Shown here: positions 49,001-55,384 of the stretch, piece after piece
Layout of the letters: each line of letters opens with the position of its first letter
How positions within the stretch are numbered: position 1 is the stretch's first letter
Assembly: GCF_049243985.1 (NCBI RefSeq)
Contig: NC_135382.1
Coordinates: 22,424,990-22,488,989, forward strand
From: Paroedura picta
Lineage: Eukaryota; Chordata; Lepidosauria; Squamata; Gekkonidae
Reading direction: 5' to 3'
DNA: 64,000 bases
Translations under genes and position numbers: made by a program
Notes under the pieces: generated by a model
Seen by the model: only the letters and a program-made list of their open reading frames with translations
Told to the model about the DNA's origin: nothing
Databases searched by the model: none

Positions 49001-49324
49001 CCAGTCACGAACCGGGAGAACGTGCAGCGTTGCACCGCTCGCCCCCATCGGAACCCAACGGCGCTTACTCCCGAGTAGACCGTGCCTCCCCACCACCTTC
49101 TGCCACGCTCCCTGCCCAACGAAGAGCCCGCCCGTGCAGAACGGAAGCGGCCTGGGCACCTTACCCAGCAAGACGGGAGGCCCCGGCGATCGTCCCCCAC
49201 CGCCCGGCCGCGGGCGTCCCACGCAAGTACCGGGCGGCGAGCACAGCAACAGGCAAAGGAGGCTGGCCGCGAAGACGCCGCCCTCCGTCGGGCTCCGGAG
49301 CAGCCGCGGCCGCCTCGGCCACAT
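24492..49324 (-). CDS. PLA2G15: PLA2G15, lysosomal phospholipase A2 (six exons, 423 aa)
   Basis: Lysosomal phospholipase A2 / 1-O-acylceramide synthase of the LCAT superfamily. It removes an acyl chain from glycerophospholipids at acid pH and can pass it to ceramide. Joining 49324-49165, 34917-34761, 32791-32673, 30062-29964, 28576-28352 and 25003-24492 (minus) gives 1272 bases, 423 codons plus TGA, with GT-AG introns throughout. Seen: hydrophobic signal segment about 17-28; [18 protein letters not shown] from about 52; Cys76 and Cys100 (conserved disulphide); AHSMGN with nucleophile S209; GDGDGTVN with D371; SEH with H403. The spacing equals human S198/D360/H392 plus 11. Sequons N110, N284 and N300 match three human sites; the fourth is lost (D409). 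The start is the first ATG after the TATA box. Human protein is 412 aa. No breaks seen. Confidence 0.97.
25103..25492 (-). repeat. CR1 LINE 3' end
   Basis: The plus strand shows catagagtcggaaggggcca, ccatctagtccaaccccctg, gagctcaccacctccttagg and cctattccactgctgaacta, the reverse complement of a CR1 3' end. Confidence 0.85.
25584..25860 (+). mobile_element. Sauria-type SINE (family B), copy 2
   Basis: Full-length, gagcctcttgtggcgcagag to ggggataccttt. Flanked by target duplications agtgacctaaa (left) and agcgacctaaa (right), 10 of 11 matching. These fix its limits. Confidence 0.92.
26285..26492 (+). repeat. L2-like LINE 3' tail
   Basis: Ends ccaccccaaagcgtcaaggg, aggggcaggatttaagcc and an AATAAATAAAA-like tail, a degraded version of the L2-type end in squamates. 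Confidence 0.5.
27741..27766. repeat. T-run/G-run low complexity
   Basis: A run of T followed directly by a run of about 15 G. Read length here may be unreliable. Confidence 0.85.
27925..28040 (+). repeat. MIR-like SINE fragment
   Basis: Contains taacaatcctgtggggtggg, taggctgaaagtgagcgaca and cccagggacattcagcaagc, the middle part of a MIR/CORE-type SINE. Confidence 0.45.
28113..28248. mobile_element. palindromic hAT MITE, full
   Basis: Arms begin caggggtagtcaacctgtga and end ttggctacccctg around a ctgccagcatttgctggcag centre. The flanks tctaaagc and ctctaagc look like an 8-bp target duplication blurred by one indel. Confidence 0.88.
28352..28576 (-). CDS. PLA2G15: PLA2G15 exon 5 (catalytic serine exon)
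   Basis: Residues 179(part)-254(part): [11 protein letters not shown], then [19 protein letters not shown] with nucleophile S209, then [19 protein letters not shown]. Acceptor TTCTAG, donor G|GTAGGT, both phase 1. Very close to the human exon. Confidence 0.98.
28622..28695 (-). repeat. L2-like LINE 3' tail
   Basis: The plus strand reads tttacttatatccccatcct, then gcttagggtgggttacattt, the reverse complement of an L2-like end. Confidence 0.5.
28881..28999. mobile_element. palindromic hAT MITE with perfect 8-bp target duplication
   Basis: Runs caggggtggccaaactgtga to cagttcggccacccctg. Flanked on both sides by ttatagat (28873-28880 and 29000-29007). The centre has lost part of the hairpin. 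The perfect 8-bp duplication supports hAT transposition. Confidence 0.93.
29742..29767. repeat. (AGT)n microsatellite
   Basis: About eight uninterrupted AGT units just before an L2-like tail. Confidence 0.95.
29785..29881 (+). repeat. L2-like LINE 3' tail
   Basis: Reads gcctgtaaaccggcatgagc, aacagcggtatataaatcc and AAATAAATAAAT-type end. Confidence 0.6.
29964..30062 (-). CDS. PLA2G15: PLA2G15 exon 4
   Basis: Residues 146(part)-179(part): [41 protein letters not shown] is a hallmark of the LCAT/LPLA2 family. Acceptor CCCCAG, donor A|GTAAAC, both phase 1. Confidence 0.97.
30490..30620 (-). repeat. L2-like LINE 3' tail
   Basis: The plus strand reads aaatttatatgcccccctt, then cagcggctcggggggcagtt, the reverse complement of an L2-like end. 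Confidence 0.55.
32082..32210. mobile_element. palindromic hAT MITE, diverged
   Basis: Runs caggggtggccaaactgtgg to cagttttgccacctctg. The centre differs from the other copies (ccaccaccagg). No matching 8-bp flanks, so older. Confidence 0.8.
32673..32791 (-). CDS. PLA2G15: PLA2G15 exon 3
   Basis: Residues 106(part)-146(part): [20 protein letters not shown], then [19 protein letters not shown]. Includes sequon N110-RT. VPGFG is a family motif. Acceptor TTCCAG (phase 2), donor G|GTAGGT (phase 1). Confidence 0.97.
32792..34760 (-). other. PLA2G15: PLA2G15 intron 2
   Basis: 1969 bases, donor GTGAGG, acceptor TTCCAG. Contains one hAT-like element; the rest shows no named feature. Confidence 0.9.
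34141..34470 (+). mobile_element. hAT-like (Charlie-type) element, partial
   Basis: Starts cagtggtccctaactttttt then atcaccgggtccggtcaaca and actgaggcccggg, the left end of a hAT family also seen at 52836. The right end is not found; the stretch to about 34470 is GC-rich and shares a block with 12735-12775. Confidence 0.55.
34761..34917 (-). CDS. PLA2G15: PLA2G15 exon 2
   Basis: Residues 54(part)-106(part): [51 protein letters not shown]. Contains Cys76 and Cys100 and the hydrophobic stretch between them that forms part of the membrane-contact region in this family. Acceptor TTTCAG (phase 1), donor AG|GTGAGG (phase 2). Confidence 0.98.
35659..35727 (+). mobile_element. half hAT MITE (right arm)
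   Basis: Starts at the hairpin centre (tttgctggcaggggctcatg) and ends gtttgactacccctg. The left arm is absent. Confidence 0.8.
36318..36584 (+). mobile_element. Sauria-type SINE (family B), copy 3, 5'-truncated
   Basis: Lacks the first bases of the head and starts around gcgagtggtaaggcagcaga; runs to ggggatacctttacct. Confidence 0.88.
37379..37484 (+). mobile_element. foldback element (family F), left part
   Basis: Starts gattcaaatgagtagccatg, ttggtctgaagt, then aatcagagtccagtagcacc, tttaagaccaacaaagattt and gtgagctttcgag. The element resumes at 37955 after a LINE insertion. Flanked outside by ttatattat (37370-37378), repeated at 38078-38086. Confidence 0.8.
37485..37954 (+). mobile_element. 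5'-truncated LINE inserted in the foldback element
   Basis: A frame ends [20 protein letters not shown], then [25 protein letters not shown] and stop, aligning with the C-terminus of the LINE at 60379-60832. The 3' UTR ends atgaccgtaaataaataaat in both copies. Non-LTR clade not certain. Confidence 0.75.
37955..38079 (+). mobile_element. foldback element (family F), right part
   Basis: Resumes gagtgcaagcactcttcgtc, then the inverse arm caaaagctcacaccctgagt, ggtcttaaaggtgccactgg, actctgatttta. The second copy of ttatattat follows. Confidence 0.8.
38457..38737 (-). mobile_element. Sauria-type SINE (family B), copy 4, antisense
   Basis: Reverse orientation from ggtaaaggtatcccctgtgc to gcgccacaagaggctc. 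Flanked by ctgatggagtaa on both sides. Confidence 0.92.
38863..38955 (-). mobile_element. hAT end fragment, same family as 51923-52614
   Basis: Reads ccagcttttctcaaccttct, accactgagtaacccctgaa, atattcttcaggcttc, the reverse complement of the right end of the element at 51923-52614. Confidence 0.65.
39213..39262 (+). repeat. unassigned interspersed repeat, copy 2
   Basis: Contains caggaatacaatgggtgcta, similar to the block at 1376-1430. Confidence 0.45.
39565..39730 (-). repeat. L2-like LINE 3' tail with (ATT)n
   Basis: ATT repeats (39565-39586) then aatttctatatcgccctcca and gatcggggcagtgaacaaca, the reverse complement of an L2-like end. Confidence 0.6.
40395..40470 (+). repeat. L2/CR1-like LINE 3' tail
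   Basis: Reads cgctgtaaaccaccccgaga, then ggggtggtctatcaatgtaa and taaatata. Confidence 0.55.
40515..40534 (+). mobile_element. 5S-derived SINE, left piece (split)
   Basis: agctacgaatagccca corresponds to the agctaagcagggtc...gccc part of a 5S-type SINE. It continues at 40794 beyond the inserted foldback element. Confidence 0.6.
40535..40783 (-). mobile_element. foldback element (family F), best copy
   Basis: Long inverted repeat: left arm ataaaatcagagtccaatag to gagtgcaagcactcttcgtc; right arm is its mirror, ending gtgctactggactctgattt and continuing into tgcaacttcagaccaacatg, gctactcatttgaatcta. Flanked by gaatagccca (40525-40534 and 40784-40793). Ten-base duplication; compare nine at 37370. 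No protein coded. Orientation is opposite to the 37379 copy. Confidence 0.85.
40794..40935 (+). mobile_element. 5S-derived SINE, right piece
   Basis: Continues gctagtatttcgatgggaga (5S rRNA-like internal region), then aaatcacctctgaacatctt, ttgccttgaaaaacctacag and gtgatttgacagcatttacc. Confidence 0.7.
41578..41662. repeat. foldback family F fragment
   Basis: Contains agtccaatagcatcttaaag, accaacaagatt and atatggctactcat. Confidence 0.6.
42424..42701 (-). mobile_element. tRNA-derived SINE (family A), single module, antisense
   Basis: Full-length reverse copy from gaagaagagttggttcttat to aaccactacaccaaactggt with clear B-box region (gaatcgaacccggcatgcc). Only one 3' module. Confidence 0.9.
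43001..43172 (+). mobile_element. 5S-rRNA-derived SINE, copy 2
   Basis: Head ccacgctagcccaattgcac, cagatcacaggagctaagca, gggttggccc resembles the 5S rRNA internal promoter region. The body continues caggcaatggcatcccttgc, cttgaaaaccttaccataag and ttgtgacttaacaacacttt, as in the copies at 40794, 53297 and 56757. Confidence 0.75.
43962..44103 (+). repeat. 142-bp duplicated block, copy 1 (half hAT MITE plus CR1-like end plus flank)
   Basis: Starts at the MITE centre (tgctggcaggggttcatggg), passes ttgactacccctg, then ggactaggtgactatggagc, taccttccaactctacaatt (CR1-like) and about 33 bases that belong to neither family (ccttgctctctattttagca, atgagtgtgga). It matches 45549-45690 at 141 of 142 positions by eye. 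Confidence 0.9.
44300..44398 (-). repeat. L2-like LINE 3' tail
   Basis: The plus strand reads ttttagcccgcccttcccaa and tcttcatataaacgataaat. Confidence 0.5.
45068..45172 (+). repeat. CR1 LINE 3' end
   Basis: gctgatcctgcgttgagcag, ggggttggactagatggcct, ccttccaactctatgattct with repeated attctatg: a clean CR1 end. Confidence 0.88.
45549..45690 (+). repeat. 142-bp duplicated block, copy 2
   Basis: Same content as 43962-44103 with one difference near the start (ggctc for ggttc). Similarity stops sharply after gagtgtgga. Confidence 0.9.
46376..46768 (+). mobile_element. SPIN-like non-autonomous hAT
   Basis: Starts cagtggttctcaacctgggg, gtcgggacccctttggtggt, cgaacaaccttttcacaggg and ends ggggtcaccacaacatgggg, aactgtattaaagggtcgcg, ttaggaaggttgagaacccc, tg. 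Both ends agree with SPIN hAT termini as I remember them. Flanked by atctagga and gtctagga, 7 of 8. The 393-bp element has no transposase; its middle does not resemble the SPIN_NA interior I recall. Confidence 0.7.
47808..47872 (-). repeat. CR1 LINE 3' end, short
   Basis: catagaatcatagaataata, gagttggaagggacctcatg, gtcatctagtccaaccccc. Confidence 0.85.
48340..48500 (+). repeat. old tRNA-derived SINE, diverged
   Basis: Head gcagttagaagtgccagact, gttcaaatctccactctgcc, then cctacctcacaggggtccag and aaggcataagccacctttgg; family-A/MIR-like layout with no exact match. A further tRNA-like piece (ggttcgaatccccactcg) lies at 48540-48660. Confidence 0.5.
48682..48880 (-). repeat. CR1 LINE 3' end beside the CpG island
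   Basis: acagacagagctggacgaga, ccatccagtccagccccccc, then tcatccgacctcctcctaac and ggagactccacgaccctcc, the reverse complement of a CR1 end. It abuts the CpG island. Confidence 0.75.
49165..49324 (-). CDS. PLA2G15: PLA2G15 exon 1 (start and signal peptide)
   Basis: Starts ATG at 49324-49322: [34 protein letters not shown], then a Gly/Pro/Arg-rich linker and PPVLL. A basic N-terminus followed by a hydrophobic core fits a signal peptide. The donor G|GTAAGG gives phase 1, and the joined V54 restores LLVPGDLG, matching the human VLVPGDLG. The linker makes this end 11 residues longer than human. An upstream in-frame ATG at 49438 lies beyond the TATA box and was not chosen. Confidence 0.93.
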
Positions 49325-49409
49325 CCCCTCCGCTCGCGCACCTGCAACAAAACAACCCCCACCTCGCGGCCAAAGCCCCGCTAAGGCAATGAGCGAGCGG
49401 CCGCCCGGG

Positions 49410-49419
49410 TTTATATATA
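49410..49419 (-). promoter_or_regulatory. PLA2G15: TATA box of PLA2G15
   Basis: tatatataaa on the minus strand, about 86 bases before the ATG. A start site near 49385 would leave a 5' UTR of about 60 bases with no earlier ATG. Confidence 0.65.
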
Positions 49420-49430
49420 GGGGGAGTTGG

Positions 49431-49465
49431 CCAATCAACGTCTCCCCGGCTGCGTCCGAGCCAAT
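49431..49465 (-). promoter_or_regulatory. PLA2G15: two inverted CCAAT boxes
   Basis: ATTGG on the minus strand at 49435-49431 and 49465-49461, about 12 and 42 bases upstream of the TATA box and 30 bases apart, a spacing common for NF-Y sites. A third lies at 49630-49626. Confidence 0.55.
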
Positions 49466-49749
49466 GAGAAGAGAGAGGGCGCTCAGCTGCCGCCTGCCGC
49501 GCCTTCTCCCCCCTCCCTGCCGCCGCAGGCTTCAGTGTGGGAAAAGGAGCGCGGAGAGATCGATTCAAAAACAAAACAACGCGCAAAAGGGTTTTTTTCC
49601 CCTCCGCTCTGCCGCCCCAGGGAAACCAATCGCCCATCGACTAGCGGTAGTTCGCCGCCGCCTTGCCGTTTGCGATGCGTTCTTTCCCTCTAGCGTCGAG
49701 TCGTACAACGACCCCGTAAGGCTGGCCAGTATTGGCTGGAAGTGGTGTA

Positions 49750-50190
49750 ATCCTGAGAGGTAGAACAGGAGGGTCCTTGTAAGAATGTCCCGCTCTGCCC
49801 CTGTGGATAAACGAGAGTCTTGTGGCTTTTTAGACTAACCCCCAAAAAACTCCAGTTTAATTTTTTGGCTCACTTCAAAGGCGATCGTTAGATCTTCACA
49901 GTGCAGATATTTTATACAGGTGTGCGTTTTTTTTTTAAGCCACCATAAACTTTTGTGCACTGCAGCCAGTTTGGTTTGATGAAGTGAGCGTGTCTCATTG
50001 TGCAAATATGTTAAGTAGTAAGTGTGGAATGAAGAAAAAGAATCCTGCAGGGTCAAGGAGCCAAGAAATGCAGGAAGTATAAGGTAAACTGTAATAAATG
50101 ACTCTGTTGTTTATGCCACTGGTTGATCTAGGGTCACAATAAAGTAATAATATAGACCTGAAATCTAGTGGTCTTTTTTAAATGTAAAGA
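49750..50190. other. no recognised feature
   Basis: No exon or named repeat upstream of the island. Confidence 0.4.
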
Positions 50191-50195
50191 ACATC

Positions 50196-50310
50196 TGAAT
50201 AAAATTTAAGTCCAGTGGCACCTTTACGATCAACAAAGTTTTATTAAAGGTGTCACTGGACTCCTACTTGGTTCTGCTCCTAGCAGACCAACATAGCTGC
50301 CCACCAAATT
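50196..50310. repeat. foldback family F, compact copy
   Basis: aagtccagtggcacctttac, gatcaacaaagttttatt, then directly the inverse aaaggtgtcactggactcct and cagaccaacatagctgccca. The central part of the hairpin is missing. Confidence 0.7.
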
Positions 50311-50829
50311 TATCTACAGAGGTCATCTGTAAGAGGGTGGGGAGTTGCGGCTTTGGCTAAACTAATTAATCACTACCCAGTTTGCCCCCGGGTTGTGATG
50401 GAGTGATAGCCTACCATTCCGAAGCAGTAAGGGATTAGTAATCCCAGTCTACTTTACCAAATTGCAAAATATTAATGTATGTTGTGTCTGTAGTTCTGCC
50501 CAGGACCAAGCTTGAGGTCTGACCAGGAACCTAAACCTGCACTGTAATTGACCAAGTTGCGGCTAGTCAGTTTAAAGTGAAACTGACCAGTAGTGTCCAC
50601 TGGCCGGAAGATCTATGGAGTTGTTTTTGTATATTAATTGGAATGACCTTCTTAAGGTTCCCTTTCTTTTGGATAATACCAACACAAAAATAATAGAAAA
50701 TGTCTCCACATTTTTGCAAGGTGCAATCAAATTGCCTCAGGGCCTCTGTTAAGGACAACCTACAGTATGCTTTTAATTCCTTCTGGGTTCTTTGTCTCTC
50801 CTTTGTCTTTGAATGCATACCTATTATTC

Positions 50830-50955
50830 TAAATTTTGAGTCCAATGGGACCTTTAAGACCAACAAAGGCAGCTTTAAGACCAACAAATGGCACCTTTAA
50901 GACCAATGGCACCTTTAAGACCATTCAAGGCGTGAGCACTCATGTGCAGCACACT
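50830..50955. repeat. foldback family F derivative with tandem arm units
   Basis: The arm unit cctttaagacca (or gctttaagacca) occurs four times in about 80 bases, then caaggcgtgagcactcatg. A local expansion of one arm. Confidence 0.75.
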
Positions 50956-51237
50956 TTGCAGAGTATTCTAATTTGAACTGTGATAAGTTTTATATACCAA
51001 TAAAGGATTTTGATTTCAATACAAGTTGGGGGTTGGTTGGGGGTTTTCTTGGTTCAGTTTTGGTCCTTGTACCATCATGCTGGGGGCACAATAAAGAGCT
51101 GAAATGAACTACCAGTGTCCTGGTCTCTGAACCCACACGGATCTAACAATGTACTTGAACAGCTTTGAATGGAAAATGTTCTGCACATGACTGTGTTGCA
51201 GATGGATGATTACCCTGGGCTGTGGATCAAAGGTTAT

Positions 51238-51306
51238 TAAACTGGGCCCATAATAAAGACCAAGGAATAAATTAAACCGGGCCCATAATGAAGACCAAGG
51301 AATAAA
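51238..51306. repeat. two-unit tandem repeat, about 35 bp each
   Basis: The unit around gggcccataataaagaccaa, ggaataaa is repeated once with two changes. Confidence 0.8.
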
Positions 51307-51546
51307 ATCTCAACAAAAAAGGCGTGCAATAATTGAAATAAATAAGGAAGTACATTCAAAGACGTTAAATATATATTCAATGTACCTACTGGATGTCAAT
51401 ATAATTCTGTGGTATTATACTAATAGGGTACAAAATGTTCAACTAAATCTACATTGTTCTTACCCATATTAACCTGAAAGGAAGACAACCCTAAAAATGA
51501 CACCTCCCAAAGATGATATATACAAATCATTTTTATTGATTTGTAA

Positions 51547-51614
51547 ATGCTGGCAGGGGCTCATGGGAATTGTAAACCATGAACATCTGGAGGACCACAG
51601 GTTGACTACCCCTG
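51547..51614 (+). mobile_element. half hAT MITE (right arm)
   Basis: atgctggcaggggctcatgg to gttgactacccctg. The left arm is absent. Confidence 0.8.
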
Positions 51615-51722
51615 TCCTACATGCTGTCCAGCTGCTGCTTAATGACCACGAGTGAGGGGGAAGCTCACTGCCTCCTTAGACAGCTGATCCCAGTGCTGAA
51701 CTGCTCTGCCTGTGAAAAGGGC
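51615..51722 (-). repeat. CR1 LINE fragment
   Basis: gtccagctgctgcttaatga, gggggaagctcactgcctcc, cagtgctgaactgctctgcc; reverse complement of a CR1 3' region. Confidence 0.65.
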
Positions 51723-51922
51723 TGATCAAAGAGAGCTGCTCAGATAAGATAATGGGGTAAAAGTTCCCTCTAGGTCTCTGTTATTATCCAGACAATGGTA
51801 GTACATTGTGGCAGTCGACCAAACGTAACGCTGGAAAACATTGCAAGTACCAACATTCCAGTTAAATCAGTGCACCGTATTTTGGTGTCCTGTGTTTCAG
51901 ACGGCAAGGCTAATGTCTAAGC

Positions 51923-52614
51923 CAGGCTTTCTCAACCAGGGTGTCATGGAACCTTGGGGTTTTGTGACAGCCCTGGAAGGGTATTGCTGATTGGGTGGGA
52001 ATTAATTAAATTTTTATATATCTGTATTTAATTTAAAAAAATAGTGGGTGATATGACCATATATGGTCATGTTGACCTACCCTATCAATGGCCAATGATG
52101 AGCCTGGTGGGGATGGGATGGGGAGGGGCCCAAGCCATACAAATCCTTGGTAGCTGAGGCTCATCCTATGTGGTCGTGGGCTGGAATCCAGAGAGGTAAG
52201 TACTCTCGTTTTAACTTAACTGTGCGTGGGGTGGGGGGGGTTGATGGAGTCACATAAGCCTGCCCCAACCCTGTTTCTGGTGTTGGCATGGGTGTGACAT
52301 AACATAGGCAGCCCTATTTATGCAAGTGCTCTTTGGTGAAGAAGCGTAAACTGGTGACCAGCCAGTTATAGTGCAGGTATGGTTCGGATCACAAATCTTC
52401 TGAAAATATCTCTGTGCTATCACTGCCTGTGCTGTGGGAGTGGCCTAGTGATGTCACATCCAGTGGGATATCTGGGTGAGGTCACTTCTGGTGACATGTG
52501 ACTTCTGGGGGCGTGGCAGGAATGTGTGGCCTGCTGACATCATTGCTAGGGTTTTCTCGAAGCCTGAAGAATGTTTCAGGGATTTCTCAATGGTAAGAAG
52601 GTTGAGAAAGGCTG
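51923..52614 (+). mobile_element. 692-bp non-autonomous hAT with 8-bp duplication
   Basis: Begins caggctttctcaaccagggt and ends gaaggttgagaaaggctg, so the ends are inverted. Flanks gtctaagc (51915-51922) and gtctaaac (52615-52622) match at 7 of 8. No transposase open frame. Fragments of the same family lie at 38863 and 59478. Confidence 0.88.
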
Positions 52615-52835
52615 GTCTAAACCCTTTCAGAAAGGGTTTCCATTCCAGCCTCTATGGAGAGTTGCCAAATGTCCTTGTTTGGAAGACAGTCCTCTTTTTT
52701 TGATGTTTGTTGGTCAGAATGTCTGACTTCTGCTTCTGTACAGAAAATCAGTCCTAAGTGTTTTGGGTTTGGTTTCTTTGCTGAAGATGCTTTCTGTAAA
52801 CATTCAAGGGAGAGGCATATTCAAGACTATTTGTA

Positions 52836-53290
52836 TATTGCCAACCTTTTTATCACCGGGGATCACTCAACGCCAGGGACCACTCACTGGAGACCACTCA
52901 ATGCCTTTTACTGAGGCCCGGTGGGGGGGTAGTTTACTCCTCTACTCTCAACCACTGCCCTAACGCTCTCTGATCGCTATGGTAATGTTTAAACATCCCT
53001 TCAAAATAAGATACAGACACGCCACAACAATGAACATAAGGAACATTTTATTTTCATGGAAATTTTAACTCATGACAATGACAAATCAATGGGAACCCTG
53101 AGCTTGTTTCTCTGCAACGAGATAGTCTCATCTGGGAGTGATGGGAGACAATGACACCCAAAGTGTGTTGTAAAGGGCTGGGGGGGGTGAAGTAAAGGGC
53201 CAGTGGGGGGGAGAAGGCGTCCTACGGGGCCCACCTCCAATTAGTCAAAGGACCACATGTGGTCCACGGCTCACAGGTTGGGGATCGCTA
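52836..53290 (+). mobile_element. hAT-like (Charlie-type) non-autonomous element
   Basis: Starts near tgccaacctttttatcaccg, gggatcactcaacg, ending ccacatgtggtccacggctc, acaggttggggatcgct. The start corresponds to the element at 34141. Outer bases on the left are eroded. Confidence 0.65.
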
Positions 53291-53296
53291 ATCTAG

Positions 53297-53449
53297 GGAA
53301 CTGGCTCTGGCTAGTATATGGGTGAGAGATCACCAATGAATTTTTGAGGTGGAGAGAGACAATGGCAGACCACCTCTGAACGTCTGTCATCTTGAAAACC
53401 TTGCAGGTTCACCAAAAATCAGCAACAACCTGAAGGCAAAAAAAAAAAG
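53297..53449 (+). mobile_element. 5S-derived SINE, 3' part
   Basis: ggctagtatatgggtgagag, then ggcagaccacctctgaacgt, ctgtcatcttgaaaaccttg and a poly-A-like tail. Head missing. Confidence 0.65.
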
Positions 53450-53920
53450 TATATCATTGAAGTGACAAGACATAAAGTTAGGTATGGTCCTTGTCCTCCT
53501 TTGGAGGCCGATATAAAACCCCGATGCCCCATTCCAGGACTTCATCTCAAAGAAGTGTTGCTCTGTCCTTCTGCCAAAGCCTCTTGTTTGAACTTTGTTG
53601 CAAAAATTCTGGAAGAGAATGCTCTTCGACATGTGACTGGCTTAATCTGCTGTTTGCTGAGTGGCTTTGTGTTTAACTTCTCAGATAAACTGGAACCAGT
53701 CCGGGATGCTTCTTAACTCAGCCTTGTGGAGGGAAACGGCTGAAACAAGTATCTTTTCACCCTTTACTAGTCACTGATTCCTGTTAATCAACAAGCTTCT
53801 TTTTGACTAATCTTTGAGTTGACCAGACTCAACTGTGAGACAGAATTGCACAGCTGGTATTAGAAATTAAATATAGTTAGGGCCAAGGCTGCTAGAATCC
53901 TACTGGGAAATCCCAGGAGA
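53450..53920. other. no recognised feature
   Basis: Contains an 84-codon open frame (53462-53716) without family motifs. Confidence 0.35.
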
Positions 53921-53924
53921 TGAA

Positions 53925-54050
53925 GATTTGGGAGTGGAGCCTGAGAGCAGGGACAATACCACAGAGTATCTTCCAAAGCAGCCATTTTCTCCAGGGAAAC
54001 TGATCGCTATAGCTTGGAGATCAACAGGGCTCACCTGGAGGTTGGCAGCT
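53925..54050 (-). repeat. 'GGGTTGCCA' element, half
   Basis: agcagccattttctccaggg, agcttggagatcaacagggc, acctggaggttggcagct; the inverse of the left half seen at 12503. Confidence 0.6.
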
Positions 54051-54725
54051 GTAAAAGCAAAACACCCTGCTATATAGACAAAACTGTGTAAATTGCAGAA
54101 TTCATTCAAGTACAGTTATTTGAGCTTTTATCCATTCTCACCAAGGACCTCTTTGCAATTTCCATAGTTTCCTCTTTTTGTTCCACAACATCCTGTGAGG
54201 TAGGGATGATCTTCCTTGTCCCTCCCCTTTGACAGTGCCTCTCCTGTACAGCCTCTGGCACTCCAGCTGTTGGCAGAAGAAGAAGAAATAAATCACCCTT
54301 AGTGACATAATGACAGTACTCTAGAAATTGCTGGAAATGCCATATCACATCCGGATGACATCATTTCCTGGGTTTCCCAGAAGGGCGGTCAGAGCATCAC
54401 AGACCCTTCTCCTTGCCCATCTCTAACTGCATGGATCATGCCTGGCTTGGAACCTGCTAACATTTTGTATAACTTCTCAACTTTCAGGATTGAACGGGGG
54501 CTCCAGTGGCAGCCATTTTGTGACTGATTCCAGACCACTTCCCATTTGTTGTGTCTCTTTGTTGTGGAACTCAGTACTTGTTCTCAAAATTCCAAAAACG
54601 CCTACAGTTCAACCATCTTTAGGAAACCTAGCTTTGACGCCTAACTGCAGCATGGACCAGTTTGGCCTTCCCTACCTCGCAGGATTGTGAGGATAAAATG
54701 GGGACTGGACAAAAGGATGTATGCT
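54051..54725. other. no gene recognised
   Basis: A weak SINE-like cacaacatcctgtgaggtag lies near 54186. Otherwise nothing named. Confidence 0.35.
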
Positions 54726-54730
54726 GCCAT

Positions 54731-55145
54731 CTTGGTGTAGTGGTTAGGAGTGTGGACTTCTAATCTGGTGAGCTGAGTTTGATTCTGCGCTCCCCCACAT
54801 GCAACCAGCTGAGTGACCTTGGCCTCACCACAGCACTGATAAAGCTATATTGACCGAGCAGTAATATCAGGGCTCTCTCAGCCTCACCCACCTCACAGGG
54901 TGTCTGTTGTGGGGAGAGGAAAGGGAAGGCAAATGTAAGCCGCTTTGAGACGCCTTCTGGTAAAGAAACGTGGCATATAAGAACCAACTCTTTTTCTTCT
55001 TCTTCAATAATATCAGGGCTCTCTCAGCCTCACTTACCTCACAAGATGTCTGTTGTGGGAAAAGCCAAGGGAAGACAAATGTAAGCCGCTTTGAGACTCC
55101 TTTGGTAGAGAAAAGCAGCATATAAGTACCAACTTTTCTTCTTCT
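54731..55145 (+). mobile_element. tRNA-derived SINE (family A) with duplicated 3' module, copy 4
   Basis: Head cttggtgtagtggttaggag, then modules from about 54859 and about 55005. Junction cttcttcttcaataatatca, one base different from the other three copies. Ends in a TTC-rich tail. Confidence 0.88.
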
Positions 55146-55384
55146 GCCTTATGCTCCTTAAAGAAAGAATGGGATAAAATGTATAGGCAGGGAGAAGAGC
55201 AAAAACTACTCGGCTACACCCTTACAGACTCTTGTCAACGGCCAATTGATTTGTAGAAGGGCAAAGACCTCTTCCACTAAGCATTAGCAAGAATATTTGT
55301 AGATCTGCTCATGTATTTAAAAACATCTCACTCCCCCCTCTGTGGAGACTTAAAATGGCTCAGAACTGTGCTTTCCCCTTTTCC

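Larger units (their letters stand above)
34918..49164 (-). other. PLA2G15: PLA2G15 intron 1
   Basis: 14247 bases, donor G|GTAAGG, acceptor TTTCAG. It holds most insertions of the gene. Stretches 35730-36310, 38960-39210, 41650-42420, 43180-43960, 44400-45065, 45690-46375, 46777-47805 and 47875-48335 show no recognised feature. Confidence 0.9.
48880..49700. promoter_or_regulatory. PLA2G15: CpG island over PLA2G15 exon 1
   Basis: Dense CpG and high GC against an AT-richer background, covering the start of intron 1, exon 1 and about 300 bases upstream. Long open frames on both strands here (up to 264 codons) are Pro/Arg-rich and result from base composition. No CACGTG/CLEAR element (TFEB site of many lysosomal genes) was seen; a partial gtcacga lies at 49003. 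Confidence 0.85.

Noticed and set aside
49003-49012. CLEAR/TFEB site in the PLA2G15 promoter region
   Set aside because: Only a partial gtcacga match and downstream of exon 1; no CACGTG core.
49436-49438. Upstream in-frame ATG as PLA2G15 start
   Set aside because: It lies upstream of the TATA box and would not be in the mRNA; the next ATG at 49324 gives a signal peptide.
48676-49763. Long open frames (238 and 264 codons, plus strand) across the CpG island
   Set aside because: Pro/Arg-rich, antisense to PLA2G15 exon 1 and partly over a CR1 end; explained by high GC and few stops.
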